DNA of 64,000 nt from JAHCHG01 sp041394845. GTDB lineage: Bacteria; Acidobacteriota; Blastocatellia; Pyrinomonadales; Pyrinomonadaceae. This document shows, piece by piece, positions 25,370-33,908 of the stretch. Every line of letters starts with the position of its first letter. The stretch's first letter is position 1. Where the stretch lies: the NCBI GenBank assembly GCA_041394845.1, contig JAWKHL010000001.1, forward strand, positions 434,001 through 498,000. Reading direction: 5' to 3'. The notes below the pieces were generated by a model, which saw nothing but the letters and a program-made list of their open reading frames with translations, searched no databases and had not been told where the DNA came from. The position numbers were made by a program, and so were the translations under genes.

Positions 25370-28090
25370 ATGAATCTGCAAAAAATCAGGGAACTTTTTC
25401 TGCTTTTTATTTTTACCGCCGTTTTGTCCATCTCTTCGGCGGCGCAAAACTCGGACCGGTTCACGGGAGTGGTCAGGGACCCGAACGGCGCGGTCATCCC
25501 CGGAGCCAGAGTTCTTCTGCTGAACGTCGGGACGCGGATGGAGAAACTGGCCGTTACCGACCGCGAAGGCCGTTTTACATTTGAAAAAATAGCGCCGGGC
25601 GATTACGAGATGCGGATCATCGCCCGCGGATTCGCGCCGCAAAAACAGTCTCTGCAAATCTCGGGGGCGAACCGGGACAACACCGAGATCGCGCTGGAGA
25701 TCGACCCGACCCGCGTGACCGTAACGGCCGAGGTCGGCGGAGCGACCGCCCGCGAAAACGTCCCGCAGGCGGTCAGCATCATCACCACCAATGAGATCCT
25801 GGAGCGGAGCACATCGGTCATCGCCCAGGTCGGCAAAGAAGAGGTCGGCCTCAACGTTCAAACGACCAGTCCGACGCTCGGGGCGGTCGTCGTGCGCGGT
25901 TTGACCGGCAAGAACGTCGTCAATTACGTCGACGGCGTCCGCTACACCAATTCCGCTCAGCGCGGCGGGATCAACACTTTTTTCAATCTGAACGAGCCGA
26001 GCAACTTTCAGGCGGTCGAGGTCCTGCGCGGACCGAACAGCGCCCAATACGGCTCCGATTCGCTCGGCGGGACGGTCAATCTGTTGACCAAATCTCCGGT
26101 TTACGGCTCTCGAAGGGCGGAACTGCACGGCGATTTCAGCGCCTTTTTCAACAGCGCCGACCACAGTTTCGGCGGCACTTCGCTGTTCAGCTACGGCACA
26201 CAGCAGCTCGGCGGTTACGTCAATCTTTCGGCCCGGCGGATCAACACTTTAAGGTCGGCCGGCGGGATCGATTCTCATTCGGCCGTCACGCGCTTTCTCG
26301 GTCTGCCATCGACGATTCTTTACGACCGTCTGCCCGAAACCAACTTCACCCAGTACGGCGGAGCGGCCCGGCTCAATTTCGCCCCGACCGACGATCAGCA
26401 GTTCGTTCTCTATTACCAGCGCGGTCAGCAGGACGGCGGCAAGCGTTTCGATCAGCTGATCGGCGGCGACGGAAATCTGATCGCCGATCTGAGGAATCTG
26501 ATGCTCGATTTCGGCTATTTGCGATACGTCAAACAGAATCTGGGGATCTTTGACAACGGATCGTTCACCGTCTCCTACAACAGTCAGCGCGAGGAGCGCG
26601 TCAATCAGGGCGGGCAGGGAAATCCGTTCGCCTCCATTTCGCACCAGTACGAACGGACGACGGCGACCGGTTTCAGTTTCTTTCTCGATAAACTTCTGCC
26701 CTTCGGCAACGCCTTTTTATTCGGCGGCGATTTTTACCACGAAAAGATCAACTCTCCGGCCTTTTCGGTCAATCCCGTTGCCGGAGTTTCGACGACAGTT
26801 CGCCCGCGCGTGCCGGACGAAGGGCGGTTCGATTCGGGCGGTCTCTACGTTCAGGACGCCTGGGAAGCGATCCCCGACCGTTTGCGGATCACCGGCGCCC
26901 TGCGGTACAGCGCGGCCTCTTACCGGGTGCGGGCCGAAGACAGTCCCCTTATCGGCGGTCAGCCGCTGTGGCCGGACGACAGTTTGCGGGTCGGCGATTT
27001 TTCCGGCCGGATCGGAACGGTCGTTCGCATCGCCGAAGGTCTGCGGGTCGCCTTCAATTACAGCCGCGGTTTCCGTTATCCGAGCATGACCGATCTGGGA
27101 ACGCTCGGGCTGACCGGCGACGGTTTCGAGGTCGATCACCTGGCGGCCGCCGGTCTGGGCGGAACGATCGGTTCGACGGCTGACGCGAACGCGCTGGACA
27201 CCGGCATTCCGGTTTCCAAACAGCGCTCCGAGATCAGTCATAATGTCGATGCCGGCCTGCGCTGGACGACCAAGAGGTTTGATACAGAACTGACGGTTTT
27301 CCGGCTCGATCTCAACGACACGATCGTCAAACAGGCTTTGATATTGCCGCAGGGCGCCGTCGGTCAGTTTCTGGGCGATCAGCCGATCGTCGGTCAATCG
27401 GCCAACGGCGTGGTTTTCGTGCCGCTTTCGACCGCGCCCGTTCTGATCCGCGCCAATTTCACCGACGCCCGTTTGTTCGGGGTCGAATACGAACTGGAGA
27501 GCCGGATCAACTCCGATTTCAAGTTTCAGGGCAATTTCACATACATCCGCGCCGAGGACAAGGCGACCGGCGAACCGCCCAACATCGAGGGCGGAACGCC
27601 GCCGCCGACAGGTTTTCTAAGCTTGCGTTACGCGCCGGTCGGCCGCCGTTTCTGGATCGAGGGCTATTCGACTCTGGCCGCCCGGCAGGAACGCCTTTCG
27701 ACGCTCGATCTGAGCGACCGACGGACCGGCGGACCTCGTTCGCGTTCGCAGATCGCCAACTTTTTCCGGCGCGGAGCCTGCGTTCGCGGTTTGACCAATA
27801 ATCCGGACGGAATTTGCGGATCGGGAGACGAGACGATCCTTCTGGCCACCGGCGAAACCCTGGCGCAGGTGCAGGATCGCGTGCTCGGCGTCGGCGTCAA
27901 TTCCGGACAGCTTTTCAACTATCTGCCCGGTTACGGGGTCTTCAATTTGCGGGGCGGTTTCAGATTCGGCGAGCGTTCGCAGATCTTTCTGGCGTTCGAG
28001 AACATCTTCGACCATTATTACCGCAACCCGAGCTGGGGGATCGACGGCGCCGGACGCAGTTTTCTGATGCAGTACCGGTATGAATTTTAA
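25370..28090 (+). CDS. TonB-dependent outer-membrane receptor with N-terminal regulatory-like domain
   Basis: This 906-residue protein has a signal peptide (LFLLFIFTAVLSISSAAQ). A carboxypeptidase-regulatory-like domain follows (about residues 30-110, FTGVVRDPNGAVIPGARVLL). The plug domain spans about 125-240 (VVVRGLTGKNVVNYVDGVRY, GPNSAQYGSDSLGGTVNLLT). A 22-strand-type beta barrel ends in MQYRYEF with the C-terminal aromatic residue required for outer-membrane insertion. It imports a bound ligand using TonB energy. The ligand is not readable: there is no neighbouring ABC importer or SusD gene. GGGAG lies about 11 bases before the ATG. A leader of 168 bases separates it from queD. Confidence 0.93.
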   Translation: MNLQKIRELFLLFIFTAVLSISSAAQNSDRFTGVVRDPNGAVIPGARVLLLNVGTRMEKLAVTDREGRFTFEKIAPGDYEMRIIARGFAPQKQSLQISGANRDNTEIALEIDPTRVTVTAEVGGATARENVPQAVSIITTNEILERSTSVIAQVGKEEVGLNVQTTSPTLGAVVVRGLTGKNVVNYVDGVRYTNSAQRGGINTFFNLNEPSNFQAVEVLRGPNSAQYGSDSLGGTVNLLTKSPVYGSRRAELHGDFSAFFNSADHSFGGTSLFSYGTQQLGGYVNLSARRINTLRSAGGIDSHSAVTRFLGLPSTILYDRLPETNFTQYGGAARLNFAPTDDQQFVLYYQRGQQDGGKRFDQLIGGDGNLIADLRNLMLDFGYLRYVKQNLGIFDNGSFTVSYNSQREERVNQGGQGNPFASISHQYERTTATGFSFFLDKLLPFGNAFLFGGDFYHEKINSPAFSVNPVAGVSTTVRPRVPDEGRFDSGGLYVQDAWEAIPDRLRITGALRYSAASYRVRAEDSPLIGGQPLWPDDSLRVGDFSGRIGTVVRIAEGLRVAFNYSRGFRYPSMTDLGTLGLTGDGFEVDHLAAAGLGGTIGSTADANALDTGIPVSKQRSEISHNVDAGLRWTTKRFDTELTVFRLDLNDTIVKQALILPQGAVGQFLGDQPIVGQSANGVVFVPLSTAPVLIRANFTDARLFGVEYELESRINSDFKFQGNFTYIRAEDKATGEPPNIEGGTPPPTGFLSLRYAPVGRRFWIEGYSTLAARQERLSTLDLSDRRTGGPRSRSQIANFFRRGACVRGLTNNPDGICGSGDETILLATGETLAQVQDRVLGVGVNSGQLFNYLPGYGVFNLRGGFRFGERSQIFLAFENIFDHYYRNPSWGIDGAGRSFLMQYRYEF

Positions 28091-28094
28091 TTAA

Positions 28095-28172
28095 CGGATA
28101 ATTGAAAATGGATAATGGATAATTAAACAAGAGCAAAAATTATCCATTATCCATTTTCAATTATCCGTTTTA
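28095..28172. repeat. word-type inverted repeat (GGATAAT / ATTATCC)
   Basis: GGATAATTGAAAATGGATAA (from 28096) and its tandem copies pair almost exactly with TTATCCATTATCCATTTTCA and the following bases (28139-28167). It sits between the convergent TonB-receptor and DUF6526-type genes and could act as a terminator-like hairpin. Confidence 0.85.
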
Positions 28173-28173
28173 T

Positions 28174-28608
28174 CTAAACTCTGACGTAATCGCCGCGCCA
28201 GTTGCGGATCGCCCGTTTGATCTCGACCGGCTTTTCGAACTCGTCGTTCAAGGCCCGTTCGACCAGAGCGGGGAGTTCGTCATCGTCGGCAAACCTGAGA
28301 GCGATGATCTGACCGCCCGGCAAGTCTTTCGCTCTTTCGGCCAGATCGGCCGGCAGAACCTCGCGGTAGCGGAGTTTTTCTTCCAGAAAGATCAGCCGGT
28401 TCTGAACTCTCAGGGCGTTGGTTCTGGCCAGCAGACCGAGCAGGATCAGACCGAAAGCCAGGATCAGATAAGCGACGCGGTCGATGTTGAAATCCATCAC
28501 CAGCCGGACGATGGCGAAAATAAAATTCAGCAACAGGATCGGCGTCAAAACGAAATGAAACGGCGGATGCCAGCGGACGTGATTTTCAAAAGTTTGTTTT
28601 TCGGGCAT
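28174..28608 (-). CDS. DUF6526-like membrane protein
   Basis: This 144-residue protein starts ENHVRWHPPFHFVLTPILLL. It has two transmembrane helices (VLTPILLLNFIFAIVRLVM and AYLILAFGLILLGLLARTNA) followed by a cytoplasmic helical and acidic tail (LRYREVLPADLAERAKDLPG). The layout matches what I recall as the DUF6526 family, small two-helix proteins common in Bacteroidota and Acidobacteriota and of unknown function. GAGGA lies seven bases before the ATG. It is a single gene on the minus strand. Confidence 0.75.
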   Translation of the reverse strand: MPEKQTFENHVRWHPPFHFVLTPILLLNFIFAIVRLVMDFNIDRVAYLILAFGLILLGLLARTNALRVQNRLIFLEEKLRYREVLPADLAERAKDLPGGQIIALRFADDDELPALVERALNDEFEKPVEIKRAIRNWRGDYVRV

Positions 28609-28629
28609 AGGTTTTTCCTCGCAAAGTTT

Positions 28630-28760
28630 TTTTTATAGTCGGCAGTAAGCGGTAAGCAGTTAGCAGTTCAGAACGGGGGACGGTAGCAACCCGATCGTCT
28701 GTTTTGTTTCTGCTTTTGTCCGTTCTGCCAAGTCGCTACCGCTCCCCGTACCGAATTGCT
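28630..28760. repeat. short-word repeats and a shared GCTACCGC motif
   Basis: GCAGTAAGCGGTAAGCAGTT (from about 28643) is a run of near-heptamer words. AAGTCGCTACCGCTCC near 28730 recurs as AAGTCGCCACCGCTTC near 31143 and related text near 31100, so it is a dispersed repeat. Confidence 0.5.
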
Positions 28761-30576
28761 AATTTACGGCCGAAGCCTCCGGCGTGAAATCCTCGCCGGG
28801 ATTGATGAACAGATTTTTTTCGAACTGATACTGTTTGTCGTAAAGCTGTTTGTAACGGCCGTCCAGAATGAGCAGTTCTTCGTGTGTGCCGCGTTCGACG
28901 ATCTCGCCGGCCTCGACCACCAGAATCATATCGGCGCTGCGGATGGTCGAAAGCCGGTGGGCGATGACGAAGGTCGTCCGCCCCTGACGCAGATTGCTGA
29001 GACTCTCCTGGATCTTCTGTTCGCTTTCGGAATCGAGGCTCGAAGTCGCCTCGTCGAGGATCAGAATTCTCGGGTCGGCCAAAAGGGCGCGGGCGATGGC
29101 GATCCTTTGTTTTTGCCCGCCCGAGAGTTTGACGCCGCGCTCGCCGACGATCGTGTCGTAGCCGTTTTCGAATTTTTCGATGAATTCATCGCAATAGGCG
29201 ATCCGGCAGACCTCTTTGATCTCCTCGAAAGTGGCCCCCGGATTGGAGAATCTGACGTTATCCAAAATCGTGCCGTCAAACAGGAAATTCTCCTGCAGAA
29301 CGACGCCCAACTGCCGCCGGTAATCGCGGAGCTTGATCGATTGGAGGTCTTTGCCGTCGACCAGAACCCGGCCTTTTTGGGGCTGGATGAAATTGAGAAC
29401 CAGACTCAGGATGGTCGATTTTCCCGAACCGCTCGATCCGACCAGAGCGGTCGTCGTGCCGGCCGCCGAATCGAACGAAATGCCGCGCAGGACGGGCGTG
29501 TTTTCCTCGTATTCGAAATGAACGTCATCGAAGGTGATCCTTCCCTCGGCCCTTTTTAAAGGTTGTTTCTGCGAGTCCTGCTCGTCTTCGGTGGTCATTT
29601 CCAGAACCTCGCGGATGCGGTCCAGTCCGGCGAAAGCCTCGGTGATCTGCGTTCCGATCGAACTTAACTGAATGATCGGAAAGGCCATCAAACCGGTGAA
29701 AAAGATGTACATGAACAGATCGCCGATGGTCATCGAACCGCTGATGACGGAATTGCCGCCGATCAGGATCATGACCACGCTGATGGCGCCGATGACCAGC
29801 GAGGAAAAGGCCGAAACGGCCGAAACTCCGGTCATCGATCTGGCCACGTTGCGGAAGAATTTGTGCGCTCCGCGGGCGAAGATCAATTCCTCGCGTTTTT
29901 CCGCCGTGTAGGATTTGACGATCCGGATGCCGCCCAGCGATTCGGTCAGACGCCCGGTAACTTCGGCGTTGATGACGTTGCGTTCGCGGAAAATGGGGCG
30001 CAGTTTCTTGAAGGCGTAGGCCAGAACCCCGCCGAAAAGGGCCAGAACGACGATCGTTCCGGTCGTCAGACGCCAGTTGAGCCAGAACAGAACGCAGATC
30101 GAAACCGTCGCCGTCACAAGGCTTCCGGCCAACTGGACGAGTCCCGTTCCGACCAAATTGCGGATGCCCTCGGCGTCGTTCATGATCCGCGAGATGAGCT
30201 GTCCGCTCTGGGTCGAATCGAAATAGGCGACCGGGAGTTTTTCGATCCGGGCCTGCACCTTTTTGCGCATCTCGGTGATCGCCCTTTGAGCGGCGATGCC
30301 AAGGATCTGCGACAGGGCAAAGGACGTGACGGCCTGGATCAAGGTGGCCGAGCCGATGGCCAGCGCGATCCATTTCAGAAGTTCGTACCGCTCCTTGCCG
30401 ATCACCTCGTCGATCAGAAATTTCGAGGACGCCGGCAAAACCATCCCCGAAAGCTGGCTGATGAGCATCAAAACGCCGCCGAGCGCCAGACGCCAGCGAT
30501 AATCCCAGACTATTTTGCGCGCCTCTTTCCAGGCGCTCGAATAATTTACCTTTTTCTTTTTTTTCTCTTCTGCCAC
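28759..30576 (-). CDS. ABC exporter, fused permease-ATPase (MsbA/multidrug type)
   Basis: This 605-residue half-transporter has an N-terminal six-helix ABC transmembrane domain (about residues 25-325) and a C-terminal ATPase. The Walker A is LVGSSGSGKST, the Q-loop VLQENFLFDG, the signature LSGGQKQRIAIARALL, and Walker B ILILDEATSSLD followed by the His switch IAHRLSTI. It should act as a homodimer exporting lipid or drug-like substrates from the inner membrane. Its start is two bases after the stop of the rrf2-type gene, so both form one operon under the palindromic operators at 31041-31084. This suggests inducible export, perhaps in response to a stress sensed by the Rrf2 protein. Confidence 0.93.
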   Translation of the reverse strand: MAEEKKKKKVNYSSAWKEARKIVWDYRWRLALGGVLMLISQLSGMVLPASSKFLIDEVIGKERYELLKWIALAIGSATLIQAVTSFALSQILGIAAQRAITEMRKKVQARIEKLPVAYFDSTQSGQLISRIMNDAEGIRNLVGTGLVQLAGSLVTATVSICVLFWLNWRLTTGTIVVLALFGGVLAYAFKKLRPIFRERNVINAEVTGRLTESLGGIRIVKSYTAEKREELIFARGAHKFFRNVARSMTGVSAVSAFSSLVIGAISVVMILIGGNSVISGSMTIGDLFMYIFFTGLMAFPIIQLSSIGTQITEAFAGLDRIREVLEMTTEDEQDSQKQPLKRAEGRITFDDVHFEYEENTPVLRGISFDSAAGTTTALVGSSGSGKSTILSLVLNFIQPQKGRVLVDGKDLQSIKLRDYRRQLGVVLQENFLFDGTILDNVRFSNPGATFEEIKEVCRIAYCDEFIEKFENGYDTIVGERGVKLSGGQKQRIAIARALLADPRILILDEATSSLDSESEQKIQESLSNLRQGRTTFVIAHRLSTIRSADMILVVEAGEIVERGTHEELLILDGRYKQLYDKQYQFEKNLFINPGEDFTPEASAVN

Positions 30577-30578
30577 TT

Positions 30579-31031
30579 TTATTTTTCCTCAAAACAGCCC
30601 GTTTCGATCAGCCGTGTGCGGACCCTTTTCATAACGTCGGCCAGAGTGATGGATCTGAGTTTTTTGATCAGATCGTCCTCGGCTTCCTGCAAAACCTCGG
30701 CGATGACCGGGCGGACGGTGATCCCCATTTTGCATTCGTGTTCCTGATCGAGAACCGGAACCTGAAAGAGCGAGCCTTCTTCGAGCGCCAGATAAATATC
30801 GGCCAGAGTGATCTCTTCGGGCGAACGGGTCAGGCTCGAACCTCCGCCCGCACCCATCCGCACCTCGACCAGATCGTGTTTGACCAGTGAGCCGATGATG
30901 CGCCGGATGACGACCGAATTGGTGCTGACGCTTTCGGCGATTTTTTCCGACGTCACGCACCCGCTTTCCGCCATCGCGGCCAGCATCCCGGCCGTGTGTA
31001 TTGCAATTGCCAATCTGGAGTTCGAAGCCAT
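30579..31031 (-). CDS. Rrf2-family transcriptional regulator
   Basis: This 150-residue protein has the Rrf2 winged-helix fold: N-terminal MASNSRLAIAIHTAGMLA, recognition region TNSVVIRRIIGSLVKHDLVE and wing MGAGGGSSLTRSPEEITLAD. Fe-S members (IscR, NsrR) have three clustered cysteines after the wing. Here only one Cys lies in that region (HECKMG), with others at SGCVTS and TGCFEE, so it resembles the YwnA/CymR-like cluster-free group. It heads a two-gene operon with an ABC exporter, and two 17-base palindromes stand directly before its start codon. It is therefore very likely an autorepressor that also controls the exporter. A thiol or electrophile signal is possible through the cysteines. 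Confidence 0.9.
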   Translation of the reverse strand: MASNSRLAIAIHTAGMLAAMAESGCVTSEKIAESVSTNSVVIRRIIGSLVKHDLVEVRMGAGGGSSLTRSPEEITLADIYLALEEGSLFQVPVLDQEHECKMGITVRPVIAEVLQEAEDDLIKKLRSITLADVMKRVRTRLIETGCFEEK

Positions 31032-31040
31032 TTTCAGTCT

Positions 31041-31084
31041 GTAATCAATTTGGTTACACTTAGGTCTGTAACAAGACTAGTTAC
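31041..31084 (-). promoter_or_regulatory. two 17-bp palindromic operators before the rrf2-ABC operon
   Basis: GTAATCAATTTGGTTAC (31041-31057) and GTAACAAGACTAGTTAC (31068-31084) are both near-perfect palindromes with GTAAC ends. They lie 9 and 36 bases upstream of the start codon, with centres 27 bases apart. Size and placement fit binding of two Rrf2 dimers over the promoter. Confidence 0.75.
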
Positions 31085-31137
31085 ACTTGTGCCGTTTGTC
31101 AAGTCGGTACCGCGAGCGATAGCGACCGGGTCGGCTT

Positions 31138-32079
31138 TTACCAAGTCGCCACCGCTTCTTGTTCTGATTTTGCGAAAACCCTCTTGACGGCGCGGATCGT
31201 GTTGCAGTGAATGTCGACCGTGTCGCGGATGTCTTTGGCGTAACCGCCGCTCATCGTTGTTACGATGGGCACGCCGTGTTCTCTGGCGTATTGCAGGACC
31301 ATCTCGTCGCGCCGCATCAAACCGGCCTTGGTCAATGAGAGGCGGCCGAGTTTGTCGTTCTCGAAAGGGTCCGCGCCGCCGAGGTAGAAAACCAGATCGG
31401 GATCGTGCAGAAAGATCCGGGGCAAAGCCTCGCTCAGAGTTTCCAGATATTCTTCATCGCCGGTTCCGTCCGGCAGTTCGATATCGAGATTCGAGATTTC
31501 CTTGAAAAGCGGGTAATTTTTCGCTCCGTGCATTGAGAATGTAAAGACCTCGCTTTCATCTCGGAAAATAAAGGCCGTGCCGTTGCCCTGATGAACGTCG
31601 CAATCGACGATCAGAAATTTTCGGGCCGATCGCTCCCTCTGCAAAACCCGGATGGCGACCGCAACATCGTTGAGGACGCAGAAACCCTCGCCGCGATCGG
31701 GAAAAGCGTGATGAGTGCCGCCGGCCAGATTTGACGAAACTCCGGCTTCCAACGCGTGAAAAGAAGCGTTGATCGTGCCCGATACGGCCAGAAATGTCCG
31801 CCGGACGAGCGATTCGGACCACGGCAGACCGAGCCGGCGAACTTCTTTTTTATGAAGAGTTCCGGCCCGAAGCCTGGTCACATAATCCTCGGTGTGAACG
31901 AGCGTTAAATCGGCAAATTCGGCGGGCTGAGGTTCGATCACTTCTTCGGGGCCGATGGTCCCCTCGGCCAGCAGAATGTCGCGGACGAGTTCGAATTTTT
32001 TGATCGGAAAAACGTGCCCCTCACCGATGTCGGCGTAATAATGGGGCGAGTAGAAGAGTCTGTAATCTTTGGCTGGCAT
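31138..32079 (-). CDS. histone-deacetylase-family (AcuC/HDAC-like) amidohydrolase
   Basis: This 313-residue zinc amidohydrolase has the arginase-like fold of deacetylases. Visible motifs are the His pair in LAGGTHHAFPDRGEGFCVLN, the metal-binding VDCDVHQGNGTAFIF, a distal aspartate in FYLGGADPFENDKLG and the closing glycine loop MSGGYAKD. Bacterial members deacetylate acetyl-lysine proteins, acetylpolyamines or acetoin-related substrates, and the substrate here is open. The sequence resembles the class IV (HDAC11-like) branch. I prefer ATG 32079 over the adjoining TTG. Its last codons (EAVATW and stop) lie inside a dispersed repeat, so its 3' end may have been replaced. Confidence 0.9.
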   Translation of the reverse strand: MPAKDYRLFYSPHYYADIGEGHVFPIKKFELVRDILLAEGTIGPEEVIEPQPAEFADLTLVHTEDYVTRLRAGTLHKKEVRRLGLPWSESLVRRTFLAVSGTINASFHALEAGVSSNLAGGTHHAFPDRGEGFCVLNDVAVAIRVLQRERSARKFLIVDCDVHQGNGTAFIFRDESEVFTFSMHGAKNYPLFKEISNLDIELPDGTGDEEYLETLSEALPRIFLHDPDLVFYLGGADPFENDKLGRLSLTKAGLMRRDEMVLQYAREHGVPIVTTMSGGYAKDIRDTVDIHCNTIRAVKRVFAKSEQEAVATW

Positions 32080-32131
32080 CAAATGAGATTATGCCATTTG
32101 TGCGGGATTATGTGAATGAACAGCCTTCAAA

Positions 32132-32269
32132 AAGGCGGGCGCTGGCGCAACCCTTTCTGACCTGAAACATGTTATAAGATATTTCCTGTGAAACTCACTC
32201 CATTTAACAGTTAAAAAGAGCCGATAACAAAATAACAGGTGGGGAAGGGTTGCGCCAACGCCCGCTTCT
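32132..32269. repeat. MITE-like element with long terminal inverted repeats
   Basis: The ends GCGGGCGCTGGCGCAACCCT (from about 32134) and AGGGTTGCGCCAACGCCCGC (to about 32267) are inverted copies of about 22 bases with one mismatch. They enclose about 90 AT-rich bases without an ORF. It sits alone between two minus-strand genes. It resembles a miniature inverted-repeat element mobilised in trans, but a stable RNA or attenuator cannot be excluded. Confidence 0.65.
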
Positions 32270-32296
32270 TTACAATTCGCTCAATAAAAATTCGCT

Positions 32297-33748
32297 CTAA
32301 TATTTCGGCACATCCCGATCGACCTCATCGGACCAGGCCGCGATGCCGCCTTTTAGATTGATCAGGCGTCCGGTGTAACCCGCATTTTTCAGATCCCGGA
32401 TCGCTTTGGCGCTGCGGACGCCGCCTTTGCAATGGATGACGGCGGTGCGCGACGGGTCGATCTCTTTGGCGCGGGCGACCACCTGGCCGAGCGGGATCAG
32501 TTTCGTTCCCTCGATCCGGGCGATCTCATATTCGTGCGGTTCGCGGACGTCGATCACCTGAAGCTCGCCGTTGTCGGTCATCAGATGGTTTAATTGGGTC
32601 GCCGTGATCTCCTCCAGTTCGGTCGTTTCATCCGGCAGATTGAGCCCGCAGAACTCTTCGTAATCGATCAGTTCCTTAACGCTCGGGTTCTCGCCGCAGA
32701 CCGGACAATCGGGGTTTTTCTTCAGTTTCAGCTCGCGAAAACGCATCTTCCAGGCGTCGAAAAGCAAAAGCCGGTTGAGCAGGATCCCATCGGCGCCCAG
32801 AATCACCTTGATCACTTCGTTGGCCTGGATCGTTCCGACGATGCCCGGCAGAACGCCTAAGACTCCGCCCTCGGCGCAGGAGGGAACCAGACCGGGCGGC
32901 GGCGGTTCCGGGTAAAGACAGCGGTAACAGGCTCCGCGTTCGGCCCAGAAAACGCTGGCCTGACCTTCGAAACGGAAGATCGAGCCGTAAACGTTCGGTT
33001 TGCCCGTCAGCACCGAAGCGTCGTTGACCAGATAGCGGGTCGGGAAGTTGTCCGTTCCGTCGACGATGACGTCGAACTCCTTAAACAGTTCGAGCGCGTT
33101 TTCGCTCGTCAGACGCGTTTCGAAAGCCTCGACCCGCGTGTTCGGGTTGATGTCCAGCAGGCGTTCGCGGGCCGATTCGATCTTCGGCCGGCCGACGTCT
33201 TTCGTGCCGTGAATGATCTGTCTCTGGAGGTTCGATTCGTCGACCACGTCGAAATCGACGACGCCGAGAGCCCCGATTCCGGCGGCCGTCAGATAAAGCC
33301 CGAGCGGCGATCCCAGACCGCCCGTGCCGATCATCAGCACGCGGGCCGCCTTTAATTTGCGCTGGCCCTCCAAGCCGACTTCCGGCAGGATCAGATGCCG
33401 CGAATAACGGGCGTATTCTTCGGTCGAAAGCTCCGGCAGACCGGTTTCGGCTGTGGCCTCTCCGGCGGCCCGGTTTCCACCGGCGATCGACGGCACGATC
33501 AGAATCTCGTTGCCGCTTTTGACCTCGGTCTCCAGACCGTTCAGATCGCGGATGTCCTCGTCGCCGACGTAAACGTTGACGAAATTCCGCAGATTGTTCT
33601 GGTCGTTGTACAGATGTTTTTTGAGATCGCCGAACTGCGCCGTCAGTTTTTCCAGCGCCTCGCCGGCCGTCCCGGCCTCGATCTCAACCTCCGAATTGCC
33701 CCCGGCAAACTGCCGGAGCGGGGTCGGAATGACTATTGTTATTGGCAT
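32297..33748 (-). CDS. CysO-like sulfur carrier fused to MoeZ-type E1 and rhodanese
   Basis: This 483-residue single chain has three domains. Residues 1-91 are a ubiquitin-fold MoaD/CysO-like carrier (ITIVIPTPLRQFAGG, FVNVYVGDEDIR) ending in ILIVPSIAGG with Gly90-Gly91. A linker follows, then a ThiF/MoeB E1 domain: nucleotide loop MIGTGGLGSPLG, zinc pairs CYRC and CPVC, and PSCAEGGVLG. A rhodanese closes it, with active Cys in HCKGGVRSAK. In Mycobacterium tuberculosis, MoeZ (E1 plus rhodanese) adenylates and thiolates CysO, and CysM uses CysO-thiocarboxylate to make cysteine. Here carrier and activator are fused, so the carboxyl of Gly91 is blocked by a peptide bond unless cleaved. The ATG at 33748 has GGGAG upstream. 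The adjacent gene is a JAMM peptidase. Confidence 0.9.
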   Translation of the reverse strand: MPITIVIPTPLRQFAGGNSEVEIEAGTAGEALEKLTAQFGDLKKHLYNDQNNLRNFVNVYVGDEDIRDLNGLETEVKSGNEILIVPSIAGGNRAAGEATAETGLPELSTEEYARYSRHLILPEVGLEGQRKLKAARVLMIGTGGLGSPLGLYLTAAGIGALGVVDFDVVDESNLQRQIIHGTKDVGRPKIESARERLLDINPNTRVEAFETRLTSENALELFKEFDVIVDGTDNFPTRYLVNDASVLTGKPNVYGSIFRFEGQASVFWAERGACYRCLYPEPPPPGLVPSCAEGGVLGVLPGIVGTIQANEVIKVILGADGILLNRLLLFDAWKMRFRELKLKKNPDCPVCGENPSVKELIDYEEFCGLNLPDETTELEEITATQLNHLMTDNGELQVIDVREPHEYEIARIEGTKLIPLGQVVARAKEIDPSRTAVIHCKGGVRSAKAIRDLKNAGYTGRLINLKGGIAAWSDEVDRDVPKY

Positions 33749-33777
33749 GATATTATTGCTCCCTTGTTTGTAAATTT

Positions 33778-33908
33778 GGTGATGGGTGATGGGTGATAGG
33801 TGATGGGAAAAAACACTTGATAAATAATCGGTAAACGATGATTGAAAAGGGGAATAGTTAAATCCTTCAATCCCATCACCCATCACCCATCACCCATCAC
33901 CCATCATT
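33778..33908. repeat. heptamer-type (GGTGATG) inverted repeat element
   Basis: GGTGATGGGTGATGGGTGAT words (33779-33808) face four or more CCCATCA words (33872-33905). The second arm runs into the 3' end of the JAMM gene and supplies its last codons and stop. Confidence 0.9.

Noticed and set aside
33778..33908. CRISPR-like array of CCCATCA units
   Set aside because: The units are about seven bases in direct contact without spacers, and no cas gene is present. It is a word-type repeat.
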